Shown here piece by piece: positions 36,201-48,930 of a stretch of DNA of 64,000 bases (positions are counted from its first letter, which is position 1; each line of letters opens with the position of its first letter). A program made the position numbers and the translations under genes. Source of the stretch: Streptomyces pyxinae (lineage in GTDB: Bacteria; Actinomycetota; Actinomycetes; Streptomycetales; Streptomycetaceae); the NCBI RefSeq assembly GCF_024756275.1, contig NZ_JANUGQ010000007.1, positions 124,001 through 188,000 of the forward strand, read 5' to 3'. Under the pieces are notes generated by a model that ran no database searches, was not told where the DNA came from, and worked only from the letters and a program-made list of their open reading frames with translations.

Positions 36201-36226
36201 TGCCACCTACGTCACGAAAGGTGGCA
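36201..36226 (+). promoter_or_regulatory. Dyad covering the NUDIX gene ribosome-binding site
   Basis: TGCCACCT and AGGTGGCA form a perfect 8-bp inverted repeat with a 10-nt spacer. The right arm holds the AAGGTGG that would be the ribosome-binding site (7 nt before GTG at 36232). A CATATT box (36196-36201) abuts the left arm. Confidence 0.6.
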
Positions 36227-36231
36227 GAACA

Positions 36232-36762
36232 GTGCAGTGGACGAATTCAGGCGAGCGGACGGTGTACCAGAACCGCTGGTTCCGGGTGAACCTGGCGGAC
36301 GTCGCGCTCCCGGACGGCCGGCATCTGGACCACTACCTCATCAGGCTCCGCCCGGTCGCGGTGGCCACCGTCGTCAACGAGGCCAATGAGGTGCTGATGC
36401 TCTGGCGCCACCGGTTCATCACCGACAGCTGGGGCTGGGAACTGGCGGCGGGCGTCGTGGAGGACGGCGAGGAGATCGAGACGGCGGCCGCCCGGGAGAT
36501 GGAGGAGGAGACCGGCTGGCGGCCGGGGCCGTTGCGGCATCTGCTCACCGTGGAGCCGGCCAACGGCCTCATCGACGCCCGGCACCACCTCTACTGGGCC
36601 GAGGAGGCCACGTACACCGGCCATCCCCAGGACGACTTCGAGTCCTCCCGCCGGGAGTGGGTCCCGCTGAAGCTGGTCCCCGACATGATCGGGCGCGGCG
36701 AGATCCCGGCCGCCGGTATGGCCGCCGGGCTGCTGATGCTCCATCATCTGCGGCTGGGCTGA
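36232..36762 (+). CDS. NUDIX hydrolase
   Basis: A 176-residue NUDIX protein of the ADP-ribose pyrophosphatase-like branch. The Nudix box is complete: G-N5-E in GVVEDGEE followed by TAAAREMEEETGW (residues about 78-100). It hydrolyses a nucleoside diphosphate linked to another group; the substrate is not predictable. The conserved stretch VYQNRWFRVNLADV precedes it. The GTG at 36232 is preceded by an RBS buried in an inverted repeat, which suggests regulated translation or a repressor site. It converges with the coiled-coil gene across a 19-bp hairpin. Confidence 0.88.
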   Translation: MQWTNSGERTVYQNRWFRVNLADVALPDGRHLDHYLIRLRPVAVATVVNEANEVLMLWRHRFITDSWGWELAAGVVEDGEEIETAAAREMEEETGWRPGPLRHLLTVEPANGLIDARHHLYWAEEATYTGHPQDDFESSRREWVPLKLVPDMIGRGEIPAAGMAAGLLMLHHLRLG

Positions 36763-36829
36763 GCCCTTTGCGGCCGGGCCGAGCCCTCTCCGGAAGGCCG
36801 GTCCCGTATCCTCCGGGGCCGTTCCGGGT

Positions 36830-36877
36830 GCCGCCGTTCCGCCGCCGGGCCGGATCGACCGGCGGCGGAACGGCGGC
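36830..36877. terminator. Bidirectional terminator, 19-bp perfect stem
   Basis: A perfect 19-bp inverted repeat (GCCGCCGTTCCGCCGCCGG and complement) with a 10-nt loop lies between the convergent NUDIX and coiled-coil genes. Confidence 0.75.
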
Positions 36878-36885
36878 GGAACGCC

Positions 36886-37155
36886 TCAGCGGCCCATCGC
36901 CTGCCAGCCCGCCATCACCAGGGCGCCCACCGAGGTGAGTCCGGTGACGGCGGGCAGCGGCCACTTGGCGTGTTCCAGCCTCGTCACCCGGGTGTCCAGC
37001 TCGGTCAGCTCGCGCTCGATCTGGCCGTGCCGCTGGGCGAGCAGCGCCAGCTGCCCGTCGATCCGGGCGAGCCCGACGTCAAGACAGCGCCGCAGCTCGG
37101 CGAAGTCCTCGACGGCCGGTAGAGGTAAGTGGACGGGGACGGGTTCGGTGGTCAC
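36886..37155 (-). CDS. Small coiled-coil protein with C-terminal membrane anchor
   Basis: An 89-residue protein not recognised. Residues about 15-60 form a heptad-like coiled coil (DFAELRRCLDVGLARIDGQ, then LALLAQRHGQIERELTELDT) and the end is hydrophobic (AVTGLTSVGALVMAGWQAMG), a likely tail anchor. GTG at 37155 has AGGAG 8 nt upstream; longer starts lack support. About 120 nt upstream are a perfect 12-bp inverted repeat and a copy of the palindrome found before the TPR regulator, so the two genes may share a regulator. Confidence 0.7.
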   Translation of the reverse strand: MTTEPVPVHLPLPAVEDFAELRRCLDVGLARIDGQLALLAQRHGQIERELTELDTRVTRLEHAKWPLPAVTGLTSVGALVMAGWQAMGR

Positions 37156-37236
37156 GGTGCGTGCTCCTGTTCCGGAGGGGGTTCGACGGTTCGTTGGCTG
37201 AACGCGTACAAGTGAACCGCCCCGGTGCGGGTCGGG

Positions 37237-37287
37237 GGAGCGTGTGCGGACCGCATATGCGCACACGCTCCGCACACCCCGTGCGAA
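37237..37287 (-). promoter_or_regulatory. Inverted repeat plus shared operator before coiled-coil gene
   Basis: GGAGCGTGTGCG (37237-37248) and its exact complement (37260-37271) flank GACCGCATATG. CACACCCCGTGCGAA (37273-37287) follows and is identical over 15 bp to the site before the TPR regulator. The flanking 3-hydroxyacyl-CoA dehydrogenase gene ends here, so only the coiled-coil gene can be the target. Confidence 0.6.
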
Positions 37288-37420
37288 TGTCCGTCACGGT
37301 GAGTGAGAAATGGAGCCTCGGTGGGGTCCCCTGCGGAGCCCCCGTACGGAAGTTCTCGGACACTCTCGGAACTGTCGGAGGCGTACGGAGGTGGAGGGGA
37401 GTCCCCGCGGCCCTGCGGGA

Positions 37421-38281
37421 TCAGGAGTACGGGTAGAAGCCCGAGCCGGTCTTCCGGCCCAGCCGTCCCGCGTCCACCATCCGCTGAAGCAGCGGGGGAG
37501 CGGCGTACAGCGGCTCCTTGAACTCCGCGTACATCGAGTCCGCCACCGAGGCCACGGTGTCCAGGCCGATCAGGTCGGAGAGCTTCAGCGGCCCCATCGG
37601 GTGGGCGCAGCCCAGCTCCATGCCGTTGTCGATGTCCTCGCGGCTGGCGATGCCCGACTCGAACATCCGGATCGCGGAGAGCAGATACGGGATCAGCAGC
37701 GCGTTCACCACGAACCCGGACCGGTCCTGGGCCCGGATGGCGTGCTTGCCGAGCACCTTCTCGACCAGCCCCTGCGCGCGGCTGATGGTGCCCTCGGACG
37801 TGGTCAGCGCCGGAATCAGCTCCACCAGCTGCTGCACCGGCGCCGGGTTGAAGAAGTGGATGCCGATGACCTGGTCCGGGCGGGAGGTCGCCACCGCCAG
37901 CTTCACCAGCGGGATGGAGGAGGTGTTGGAGGCCAGGATGGCGTCCTGCCGGGTGACCACCTGGTCGAGCACCTGGAAGATCTCCGTCTTCACCTGCTCG
38001 TTCTCGACCACCGCCTCGATGACCAGGTCGCGGTCGGCGAACTCGCCGAGATCGGTGGTGAAGCTGAGCCGGGCGAGCGTGGCGTCCCGCTCCTCCTCGG
38101 AGATCTTGCCGCGCTGGGCCGCCTTGGAGAGCGAGTTGTGGAGCCGGGTCCGGCCGATCTCCAAGGCCTCGCCGGTGGTCTCCGCGACCATGACCTCCAG
38201 GCCGCTGCGGGCGCACACCTCCGCGATGCCCGCGCCCATCTGGCCGCAGCCGACCACTCCGACGCGTTCGATGTCGGTCAC
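37421..38281 (-). CDS. 3-hydroxybutyryl-CoA dehydrogenase
   Basis: A 286-residue NAD-dependent 3-hydroxyacyl-CoA dehydrogenase. The Rossmann start is VGVVGCGQMGAGIAEVCARS; catalytic His and Glu lie in GIHFFNPAPVQQLVELI; the C-terminal dimer domain has RSGFVVNALLIPYLLSAIRM and MGPLKLSDLIGLD. It oxidises 3-hydroxybutyryl-CoA to acetoacetyl-CoA or the reverse, in fatty acid or polyhydroxybutyrate metabolism and butyryl-CoA supply. GTG at 38281 follows AAAGG. It is a single-gene unit here. Confidence 0.92.
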   Translation of the reverse strand: MTDIERVGVVGCGQMGAGIAEVCARSGLEVMVAETTGEALEIGRTRLHNSLSKAAQRGKISEEERDATLARLSFTTDLGEFADRDLVIEAVVENEQVKTEIFQVLDQVVTRQDAILASNTSSIPLVKLAVATSRPDQVIGIHFFNPAPVQQLVELIPALTTSEGTISRAQGLVEKVLGKHAIRAQDRSGFVVNALLIPYLLSAIRMFESGIASREDIDNGMELGCAHPMGPLKLSDLIGLDTVASVADSMYAEFKEPLYAAPPLLQRMVDAGRLGRKTGSGFYPYS

Positions 38282-38410
38282 ATCGTGCCTTTCGACTGAT
38301 CTTTCCCTGGCAGGTCCCCAGTGGGTCCGGCGCCCGCCTCGACCCCACGACGTTACTCCGTTCGCCTCGGTGGAGGGCGGCCCGGGGCGGGCATGCTCCT
38401 CGCATACGGG

Positions 38411-38505
38411 CGGGACAGAACAGCGAAAACTCCAAAAAAGCAGAAAAAGCAGAAAAAGCAGAAACACCGGAAACACCGGAAACAGGGGAAACACCGGAAA
38501 CGGCG
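38411..38505 (+). repeat. Purine-rich microsatellite before GHL10 gene
   Basis: Three GCAGAAAAA-type units (38440-38465) run into ACCGGAAAC units (38466-38502). The tract is far richer in A than any neighbouring DNA and ends next to the GAGAAGGGG ribosome-binding site of the next gene. Confidence 0.75.
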
Positions 38506-38519
38506 AGAAGGGGCGCGGC

Positions 38520-40040
38520 ATGCCGCAGAACGGCAGGATCGGAAGGACCGGGGGAACCGGGGGAAGCTGCGGGACCGGGGGAAGCGGGGGAAGCCGGGAA
38601 ACCGGGGGGGCCGGAAGAGCCGGGGGAAACACGGGAAACACGGGAGGCGCGGGAGGCGGGGGGATCGGCCGGCTGGGCGCGGTACTGGGTGCGGAGCTGG
38701 GCGCGCTGGCCCGGCGGAGCCTGGTCATCGGGGTGGCCGGGGCGCTCACGGCACTGATGACCGCCGGGGAGGCGGCGGCCGCCCCCGGGCGGCGCTCCGG
38801 GGCGGGGGACACCGGGCCCGGAGCGGCCGACGGCACCGTGCCGCCGGCCCGTACCGGCGGCGGGGAGCCGGGAGCATACGGCGGAGGCGGCGACGGCGGC
38901 GACACCCGGGCCGCCACCGACTTCCGGGGGATGTGGATGGCGACCGTCACCAACCGGGACTGGCCCTCCCGTCCCGGGCTGCCGGTGGCCACCCAGCGTG
39001 CCGAGCTCAAGGCGTATATGGACGCGGCGGTCGAGCGGAAGCTCAACGCGGTGATCTTCCAGGTACGCCCCACCGCCGACGCGTTCTGGCCCTCCCCGTA
39101 CGAGCCGTGGTCCCAGTACCTCACCGGCGTGCCCGGCAAGGACCCGGGCTGGGACCCGCTGGGCACCGCCGTGGCCGAGGCCCATCTGCGCGGCCTGGAA
39201 CTGCACGCCTGGTTCAACCCGTACCGGGTCGCCACCCACACCGACCCGTCGAAGCTCGCCCCGGGGCACCCGGCCCGCCTGCACCCGTCCTGGGTCCTGC
39301 CGTACGGCGGCAAGCTCTACTACAACCCGGGACTGCCCGAGGTGCGGCGATTCGTCCAGGACGCCATGCTCGACGCGGTACGCCGCTACGACGTGGACGC
39401 CGTCCACTTCGACGACTACTTCTATCCGTATCCGGTGGCCGGCCAGACCTTCGACGACGACGCCGCCTACGCCGCGCACGGCGGGGGCTTCCCCGACCGG
39501 GCGGCCTGGCGGCGGAACAACATCGATCTGCTGGTCCGCGAGACGGGCGACCGGATCCGGCAGCTGCGGCCGGGCGTCCGGTTCGGCATCAGCCCGTTCG
39601 GGGTCTGGCGCAACGCCACCACCGACCCGCTGGGCTCGGCCACCCGGGCCGGTGTGCAGACCTACGACGACCTGCACGCCAACACCCGGGGCTGGGTGAA
39701 GCAGGGCTGGATCGACTACATCGCGCCCCAGCTCTACTGGCACATCGGCTATGAACTCGCGGACTACGCCACTCTGCTGCGCTGGTGGGACGAGGTGGTC
39801 CGGGGTACCGGGGTCGAGCTGTACGTGGGCGAGGCCCTCTACAAGGCGGGAGCCTCCGGGCAGCCGGCCGCCTGGCAGAACCCGGCGGAACTCTCCCGCC
39901 ACCTCGACCTCGCGGAGGACCGGCCCGGGGTGCGCGGCCACGCGTTCTTCGCGGCCAAGGAGGTGGTGGCGGACCCGATCGGGGCGATGTCCCGGGTGGT
40001 GGCCGACCACTACGGCTCGCGGGTGCGCCCGCCGGGGTAG
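38520..40040 (+). CDS. Secreted GHL10/DUF187-family glycoside hydrolase-like protein
   Basis: A 506-residue protein. After about 50 Gly/Thr/Arg-rich residues comes a twin-arginine-like export signal (LARRSLVIGVAGALTALMTA then GEAAAA). The mature part is a TIM-barrel of the glycosyl hydrolase-like 10 family: DFRGMWMATVTNRDWPSRP, NAVIFQVRPTADAFWPSPYE, LELHAWFNPYRVATH, DAVHFDDYFYPYPV and WIDYIAPQLYWHIGYELADY. The catalytic acids probably lie in the FDDY and Q-Y segments. It may act on cell wall or other polysaccharide outside the cell. ATG at 38520 has GAGAAGGGG; a downstream start near the RR motif cannot be excluded. Confidence 0.85.
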   Translation: MPQNGRIGRTGGTGGSCGTGGSGGSRETGGAGRAGGNTGNTGGAGGGGIGRLGAVLGAELGALARRSLVIGVAGALTALMTAGEAAAAPGRRSGAGDTGPGAADGTVPPARTGGGEPGAYGGGGDGGDTRAATDFRGMWMATVTNRDWPSRPGLPVATQRAELKAYMDAAVERKLNAVIFQVRPTADAFWPSPYEPWSQYLTGVPGKDPGWDPLGTAVAEAHLRGLELHAWFNPYRVATHTDPSKLAPGHPARLHPSWVLPYGGKLYYNPGLPEVRRFVQDAMLDAVRRYDVDAVHFDDYFYPYPVAGQTFDDDAAYAAHGGGFPDRAAWRRNNIDLLVRETGDRIRQLRPGVRFGISPFGVWRNATTDPLGSATRAGVQTYDDLHANTRGWVKQGWIDYIAPQLYWHIGYELADYATLLRWWDEVVRGTGVELYVGEALYKAGASGQPAAWQNPAELSRHLDLAEDRPGVRGHAFFAAKEVVADPIGAMSRVVADHYGSRVRPPG

Positions 40041-40095
40041 CCGCCCCCGCTCCGGGGCCCGCCCGGGGCCCGGCGGCGCCGGCCGGCCCCGGGGC

Positions 40096-40308
40096 TCAGA
40101 GCCCCCGGTGGGAGGGGCCGGGCCCGCCGGGGTGGCGTACGACGGTGTCCGGGCCCGGGGACATCAGGCTCTCGTGCCCGTCCTCGAACCGCACCCGGTA
40201 GGGCGGTTCGCCGTTCTGCCCGAGCACCTCGACCACCTCGGCGGTCCGGTCGGAGTGACCGACCGTCCGGCCGTGCACCACAAGACTGTCGCCCTTGGCC
40301 GCGTGCAT
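40096..40308 (-). CDS. DUF1918 domain protein
   Basis: A 70-residue protein with the DUF1918 SH3-like barrel (AKGDSLVVHGRTVGHSDRTA, PYRVRFEDGHESLMSPGPDT). The function is not established; the fold suggests binding of a nucleic acid or small ligand. GAGGAGG lies 5 nt before the ATG at 40308. It stands alone on the minus strand between convergent or divergent neighbours. Confidence 0.88.
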   Translation of the reverse strand: MHAAKGDSLVVHGRTVGHSDRTAEVVEVLGQNGEPPYRVRFEDGHESLMSPGPDTVVRHPGGPGPSHRGL

Positions 40309-40485
40309 GGTGACCTCCTCGCGTCGCGCGCGTGGGTACGCCGGTTGCCTGCACGGCGATTCTACGTCCGGGGGTGTGGTCCGTGTCACTCGGAGCATGC
40401 CGCGCCGGAACGGCCGAGGGGCGGGCGGGGCGGCTCCGGTCCCGGGTGACCACCGCCCGGTCCGGCGCACCGCCGCCCGGGTCCG

Positions 40486-41716
40486 TCAGCTGCGGGCGCG
40501 CTGGGTGAGGGCGATGCACATCAGCACCCCGGCGGCGGCCACCGGGGCGGCCGGGGACAGCTCCTCGCCCAGCAGCAGCACCGACCAGACGAGCGTCAGC
40601 AGCGGCTGGGCCAGTTGCAGCTGGCTGGCCCGGGCGATCCCGATCGACGCCATGCCCCGGTACCAGAGGTACATCCCGAGGAAGGTCGAGCCGGCGGCCA
40701 CCCACCCCAGGCCCAGCGCCCCGTGGGCGGTCAGCCGCACCGGCTCCACGGCCAGCGCCGTCACCGCACCGGTCGCGGCGAGCGGCAGACAGAGGACCAG
40801 CGCCCAGCCGATCACCTGCCAGCCGGGCATCACGGCAGCCAGCCGGCCGCCCTCGGTGTAGCCGGCGGCGCACACCAGCAACGCCCCGAACAGATACATG
40901 TCCCCGGTGGAGAGTGAGCCGCCGCTCTCCCGGACGGTGTACCCGAGCACCACCGCCGCCCCGGCCAGCGCGGCCAGCCAGAAGGCCCGGGAGGGACGCC
41001 GGCCGGTGCGCAGCGCGGCGAACGCGGCGGTGGTCAGCGGCAGCAGCCCCACCACCACGGCGGCGTGCGAGGTGGTGGAGGTCCGCAGGGCGAGCGTGGT
41101 CAGTAGCGGGAAGCCCACGACCACCCCGCCGCCCACCACCGCGAGCCCGGCCCAGTGGCGTCGGTCCGGCACCGGCACCCGCCCGGCGAGCAGAAACGCA
41201 CCGGCGATCAGCGCCGCCAGCACGCCGCGCAGGGCGACCAGCGACCAGGGGCCGAAGCTCTCCAGGCCCCAGGCGGTGGAGGGGAAGGTCAGCGAGAAGG
41301 CGGCCACGCCCAGCAGGGCGAGCAACACCCCGCCGGAGCCCGAGCCACCCGTGGCGCCGCCCCCGGTCTCCGCCGCCCGAGCGGTACGGCTCTCCGGTCC
41401 GGCGTCCTGTGCGGTACGGCTCTCCGGTCCGGCGTCCTGTGCGGTACGGCTCTCCGGTCCGGCGTCCTGCGCGGCACGGCTCTCCGGTCCGGGCGTCCGT
41501 GCCGTACGGCTCTTCGGCGCGGCCTCCCCGGCGGTGGCAGGCGCGCGGCGGGCGCGGCCGGCGGGCTCGGAGGCAGCGGTGGTGGCGGCGGACGCGGTGG
41601 CGGACGCGATTCCGGTCCCGTGCTGGGTTCCCGGGGCGGTCCGGGGGGTGGATCCACTGCCGGAATCACCGTCGACCGCTATCGGGGGACGAAGGGTAGC
41701 GCTATCGTGTGCTCTC

Positions 41717-41718
<2 letters not shown>
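40486..41718 (-). CDS. EamA/DMT-family transporter with repeat-rich N-terminus
   Basis: A drug/metabolite transporter of ten predicted membrane helices (from LLALLGVAAFSLTFPSTAWG to [20 protein letters not shown]) with two EamA halves. If it starts at ATG 41718 it has about 130 residues of Ala/Gly/Thr/Arg-rich tail, including four near-identical GPESRTAQDA units; no ATG, and no convincing start, lies between that and the first helix. The gene is divergent from a MocR regulator whose ATG overlaps this one by 2 nt, the usual pairing in which the regulator controls an efflux or uptake carrier. Substrate unknown. Confidence 0.82.
41381..41500 (-). repeat. 30-bp tandem repeat in EamA gene
   Basis: Four copies of a 30-bp unit containing GTACGGCTCTCCGGTCCGGC start at 41381, 41411, 41441 and 41471. 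The first three are identical and the last has drifted. Each encodes ten residues, so copy-number change keeps the frame. Confidence 0.9.

Positions 41719-41725
<7 letters not shown>
41703..41725. promoter_or_regulatory. Shared start palindrome and -10 of mocR/eamA
   Basis: CTCATGCATGAG (41714-41725) is a perfect 12-bp palindrome carrying the ATG of mocR and, on the other strand, the ATG of eamA. TATCGT (41703-41708) ends 8 nt before the mocR ATG, and no ribosome-binding site is present for either gene. Confidence 0.6.
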
Positions 41726-46910
<5,185 letters not shown>

Positions 46911-46996
46911 GCCGGACTCAGCCGGACCGAGCCGGTGCCGTTCGGCCCGGTCCTGACCGGGCCGGTCTGAGCCGGTCTGGGCCGAGCCGCACCACA

Positions 46997-47029
46997 GGGG
47001 CGCCCCGGGGACACCTGCCGGGGCGCCCC
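46997..47029 (+). terminator. Terminator of idh
   Basis: A perfect 12-bp stem GGGGCGCCCCGG with a 9-nt loop lies 87 nt after idh. Confidence 0.7.
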
Positions 47030-47152
47030 GCGCCGTGTCCGGACGGCGGTACGTCCCTCCGGCGGCGGGCCCCCCGTGATCTGAGTACGCCCGGTGACCT
47101 GAGTACCCGCGCGGATACCGGCCCCCGGCCCCGCCCCCGTACCGTCGGCCGG

Positions 47153-47737
47153 GTGATGAACCCCGGTACCCCCGCACCCGCCGACTCCCCGTCCCCCGCC
47201 GCTCCCGGTGCCGACTCCGGCGCCGCCGACTCCGCGCCCGCCGCTCCGGAGGCCGGGGCCAGCGGAACCGGGACCACCGGAACCGGAACCACCGGAACCG
47301 GGGCCCCAGGAACCGGGGCTCCCGGGGCCGCCGCGACCGGGACCACCGGAACCGGGACTGGGGCTCCCGGGGCCGCCGCGACCGGGGCCGCCGGAACCGG
47401 GACTGGGGCTCCCGCCCCCGCCGCCGAACCGCGCGGAGCGGGCGATGTCATGGGACTCCTGCTGCTGGCCCTGCTCGTCCTGGCCGCAGGCGCGATCACC
47501 GCCGTCGTCGGCCCGCTCTTCGCCATCGCCTGCGACTCCTGCCGGGACGGCGTCCGCCCGGCGCGCTTCACCGGCGCGCTGATCGGCGCGGCCCCGTACG
47601 CCTCGCTGCTTCTCTCGCTGGGTACGGTGATCGCGATGTTCGCCCGCCGGGACGGGGTCCGCGTGGCCCTCATCGGCCTGGGAGCCCTGGCGGCACTGCT
47701 GTTCACCATGGTGTTCCTCGGCCAGGCCGGGGCCTGA
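47153..47737 (+). CDS. Small membrane protein with Gly/Thr/Pro repeat N-terminus
   Basis: A 194-residue protein not recognised. The first 95 residues are low complexity (repeated GTGTTG and APGAAATG units, encoded by drifting 15-39 bp DNA repeats). Then come three hydrophobic segments ([60 protein letters not shown]) with a CDSC pair between the first two. A GTG (47153) and an ATG (47156) are adjacent; a TACCGT box 7 nt before the GTG suggests a leaderless transcript. Confidence 0.65.
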   Translation: MMNPGTPAPADSPSPAAPGADSGAADSAPAAPEAGASGTGTTGTGTTGTGAPGTGAPGAAATGTTGTGTGAPGAAATGAAGTGTGAPAPAAEPRGAGDVMGLLLLALLVLAAGAITAVVGPLFAIACDSCRDGVRPARFTGALIGAAPYASLLLSLGTVIAMFARRDGVRVALIGLGALAALLFTMVFLGQAGA

Positions 47738-47786
47738 CCCACCACCGGGGAGCGGGCCCGGGGTCTGACCCACCACCGGGGAGCGG
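47733..47786. repeat. 31-bp direct repeat after membrane-protein gene
   Basis: CTGACCCACCACCGGGGAGC begins at 47733 and again at 47764, the first copy containing the gene's stop codon. Degenerate relatives (CACCCGCCACCTGGGAGCGG) continue to about 47850. Confidence 0.75.
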
Positions 47787-47900
47787 GGCCGGGGAGCGGG
47801 TCCGGCCGCCGGGATCACCCGCCACCTGGGAGCGGGTCCGCCCGCCCGGGTCACCCGCCGTTGCCCCGGCCCTGGCCGCCGTCAGTCGCCCCGGCCACCG

Positions 47901-48833
47901 TCAGTCGCGCGGGCGCAGATGGAGTGCGGCGCCGCTCGTCCCCGGTGCCTCCCGGCCCGGCAGCAGCCGCATGTCGTGGTCGTAGTCGTCGGCGAGCGAC
48001 CGGAAGCGGAGCGGCTCGTCGGTGAAGAGCGCGTCCAGCCGCCGTCCGTACTCCCGGACGGCCGTCGTGTACCGCTCCTCGGGCAGCTCATTGGCACCGA
48101 ACACCAGGAACGGGTCGAGCGGTGTGATCCCGGTGAACCAGAACAGGCCGTGCTGGAGCGGATGGAGCACGTCCGCCAGCCGCCCGTGGATGCCCCGGTC
48201 GGAGAAGCCCTGTTCCCGCGCCCCGGCGGTCACCGAGAGCAGCGCCCGCCGGCCGCCGAGCGCGCCCCCGCCATAGGGGAGCGGCTGCGACGGGCCGTGG
48301 CCGAACTCGTACGTGAACACCCGGTCGATCCAGCCCTTGAGGATCGCCGGCGCGGAGAACCACCAGAGCGGGAACTGAAGAATGATCGCGTCCGACCACC
48401 GCACCTTCTCCTGCTCCGCCGCGATCTCCGGGGCCAGCCGGCCGGCCAGCGTCGCCCGTCCCGAGGCACCGAGCACATCGAGCCGCCGGTCCCCGGGGTG
48501 GTCCGGGAAGTCGTCGGCGTCCACGGTGGCCTTCCACTTCATCGCGTAGAGGTCGGAGATCCGCACCTCGTGCCCGGCCGCCCGCAGCCGCTCGGCGGCG
48601 AAGGCGGTGAGCGAGGCGGTGAGCGACCGGGGTTCGGGGTGGGCGGAGACGATCAGTACGTTCTTCCCCGGCCCGCCGGGCACTCCGGTGATCCCGGCGA
48701 CCCCGGTGATCCCGGTGGCGGCGTCGGCCGTGGCGTTCGCGGCATCCGTGCCGTTCGAGGTGTTCGTGCCGTTCGTGCCGTTCGTGTCGTTCGTGTTGTT
48801 CGAGGCGGGCATGTGCGTCCTGGCAACTGTCAT
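47901..48833 (-). CDS. Flavodoxin-fold NAD(P)H:quinone oxidoreductase
   Basis: A roughly 310-residue flavoprotein of the NQO1/KefF/MdaB type: NVLIVSAHPEPRSLTASLTA, SDLYAMKWKATVDADDF, IILQFPLWWFSAPAILKGWI and RVFTYEFGHGPSQPLPYGGG. It reduces quinones or electrophiles in two-electron steps using FMN or FAD. The true domain starts near residue 58; before it is an Asn/Thr/Gly/Asp-rich tail encoded by 9-bp repeats. ATG at 48833 is used, but the ATG at 48812 has the better ribosome-binding site (AGGA). It is divergent from an MmyB-type regulator, a very common pairing in Streptomyces. Confidence 0.85.
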   Translation of the reverse strand: MTVARTHMPASNNTNDTNGTNGTNTSNGTDAANATADAATGITGVAGITGVPGGPGKNVLIVSAHPEPRSLTASLTAFAAERLRAAGHEVRISDLYAMKWKATVDADDFPDHPGDRRLDVLGASGRATLAGRLAPEIAAEQEKVRWSDAIILQFPLWWFSAPAILKGWIDRVFTYEFGHGPSQPLPYGGGALGGRRALLSVTAGAREQGFSDRGIHGRLADVLHPLQHGLFWFTGITPLDPFLVFGANELPEERYTTAVREYGRRLDALFTDEPLRFRSLADDYDHDMRLLPGREAPGTSGAALHLRPRD

Positions 48834-48865
48834 GCCGTCACGTTCTCCCGGCCGCGAGCGGGCAG

Positions 48866-48926
48866 CCAGTACCTCCTTCGACCGGTGGCACGCCGGTCCT
48901 GGTACTGCCAGGGCCACCCATACTGG
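48866..48926. promoter_or_regulatory. Repeated TACTGG operators and -10, MmyB/oxidoreductase region
   Basis: The core CCAGTA/TACTGG occurs as CCAGTACC (48866-48873), inside the palindrome CCTGGTACTGCCAGG (48898-48912) and as CATACTGG (48919-48926). The last contains CATACT, 6 nt before the regulator ATG, so binding would block that promoter. Confidence 0.6.
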
Positions 48927-48930
48927 TCCG

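Noticed and set aside
37152-40010. A 952-codon open frame on the minus strand over the GHL10 gene and the dehydrogenase gene
   Set aside because: It is antisense to a gene with clear family motifs and has Arg/Gly/Val-rich composition typical of shadow frames in GC-rich DNA.
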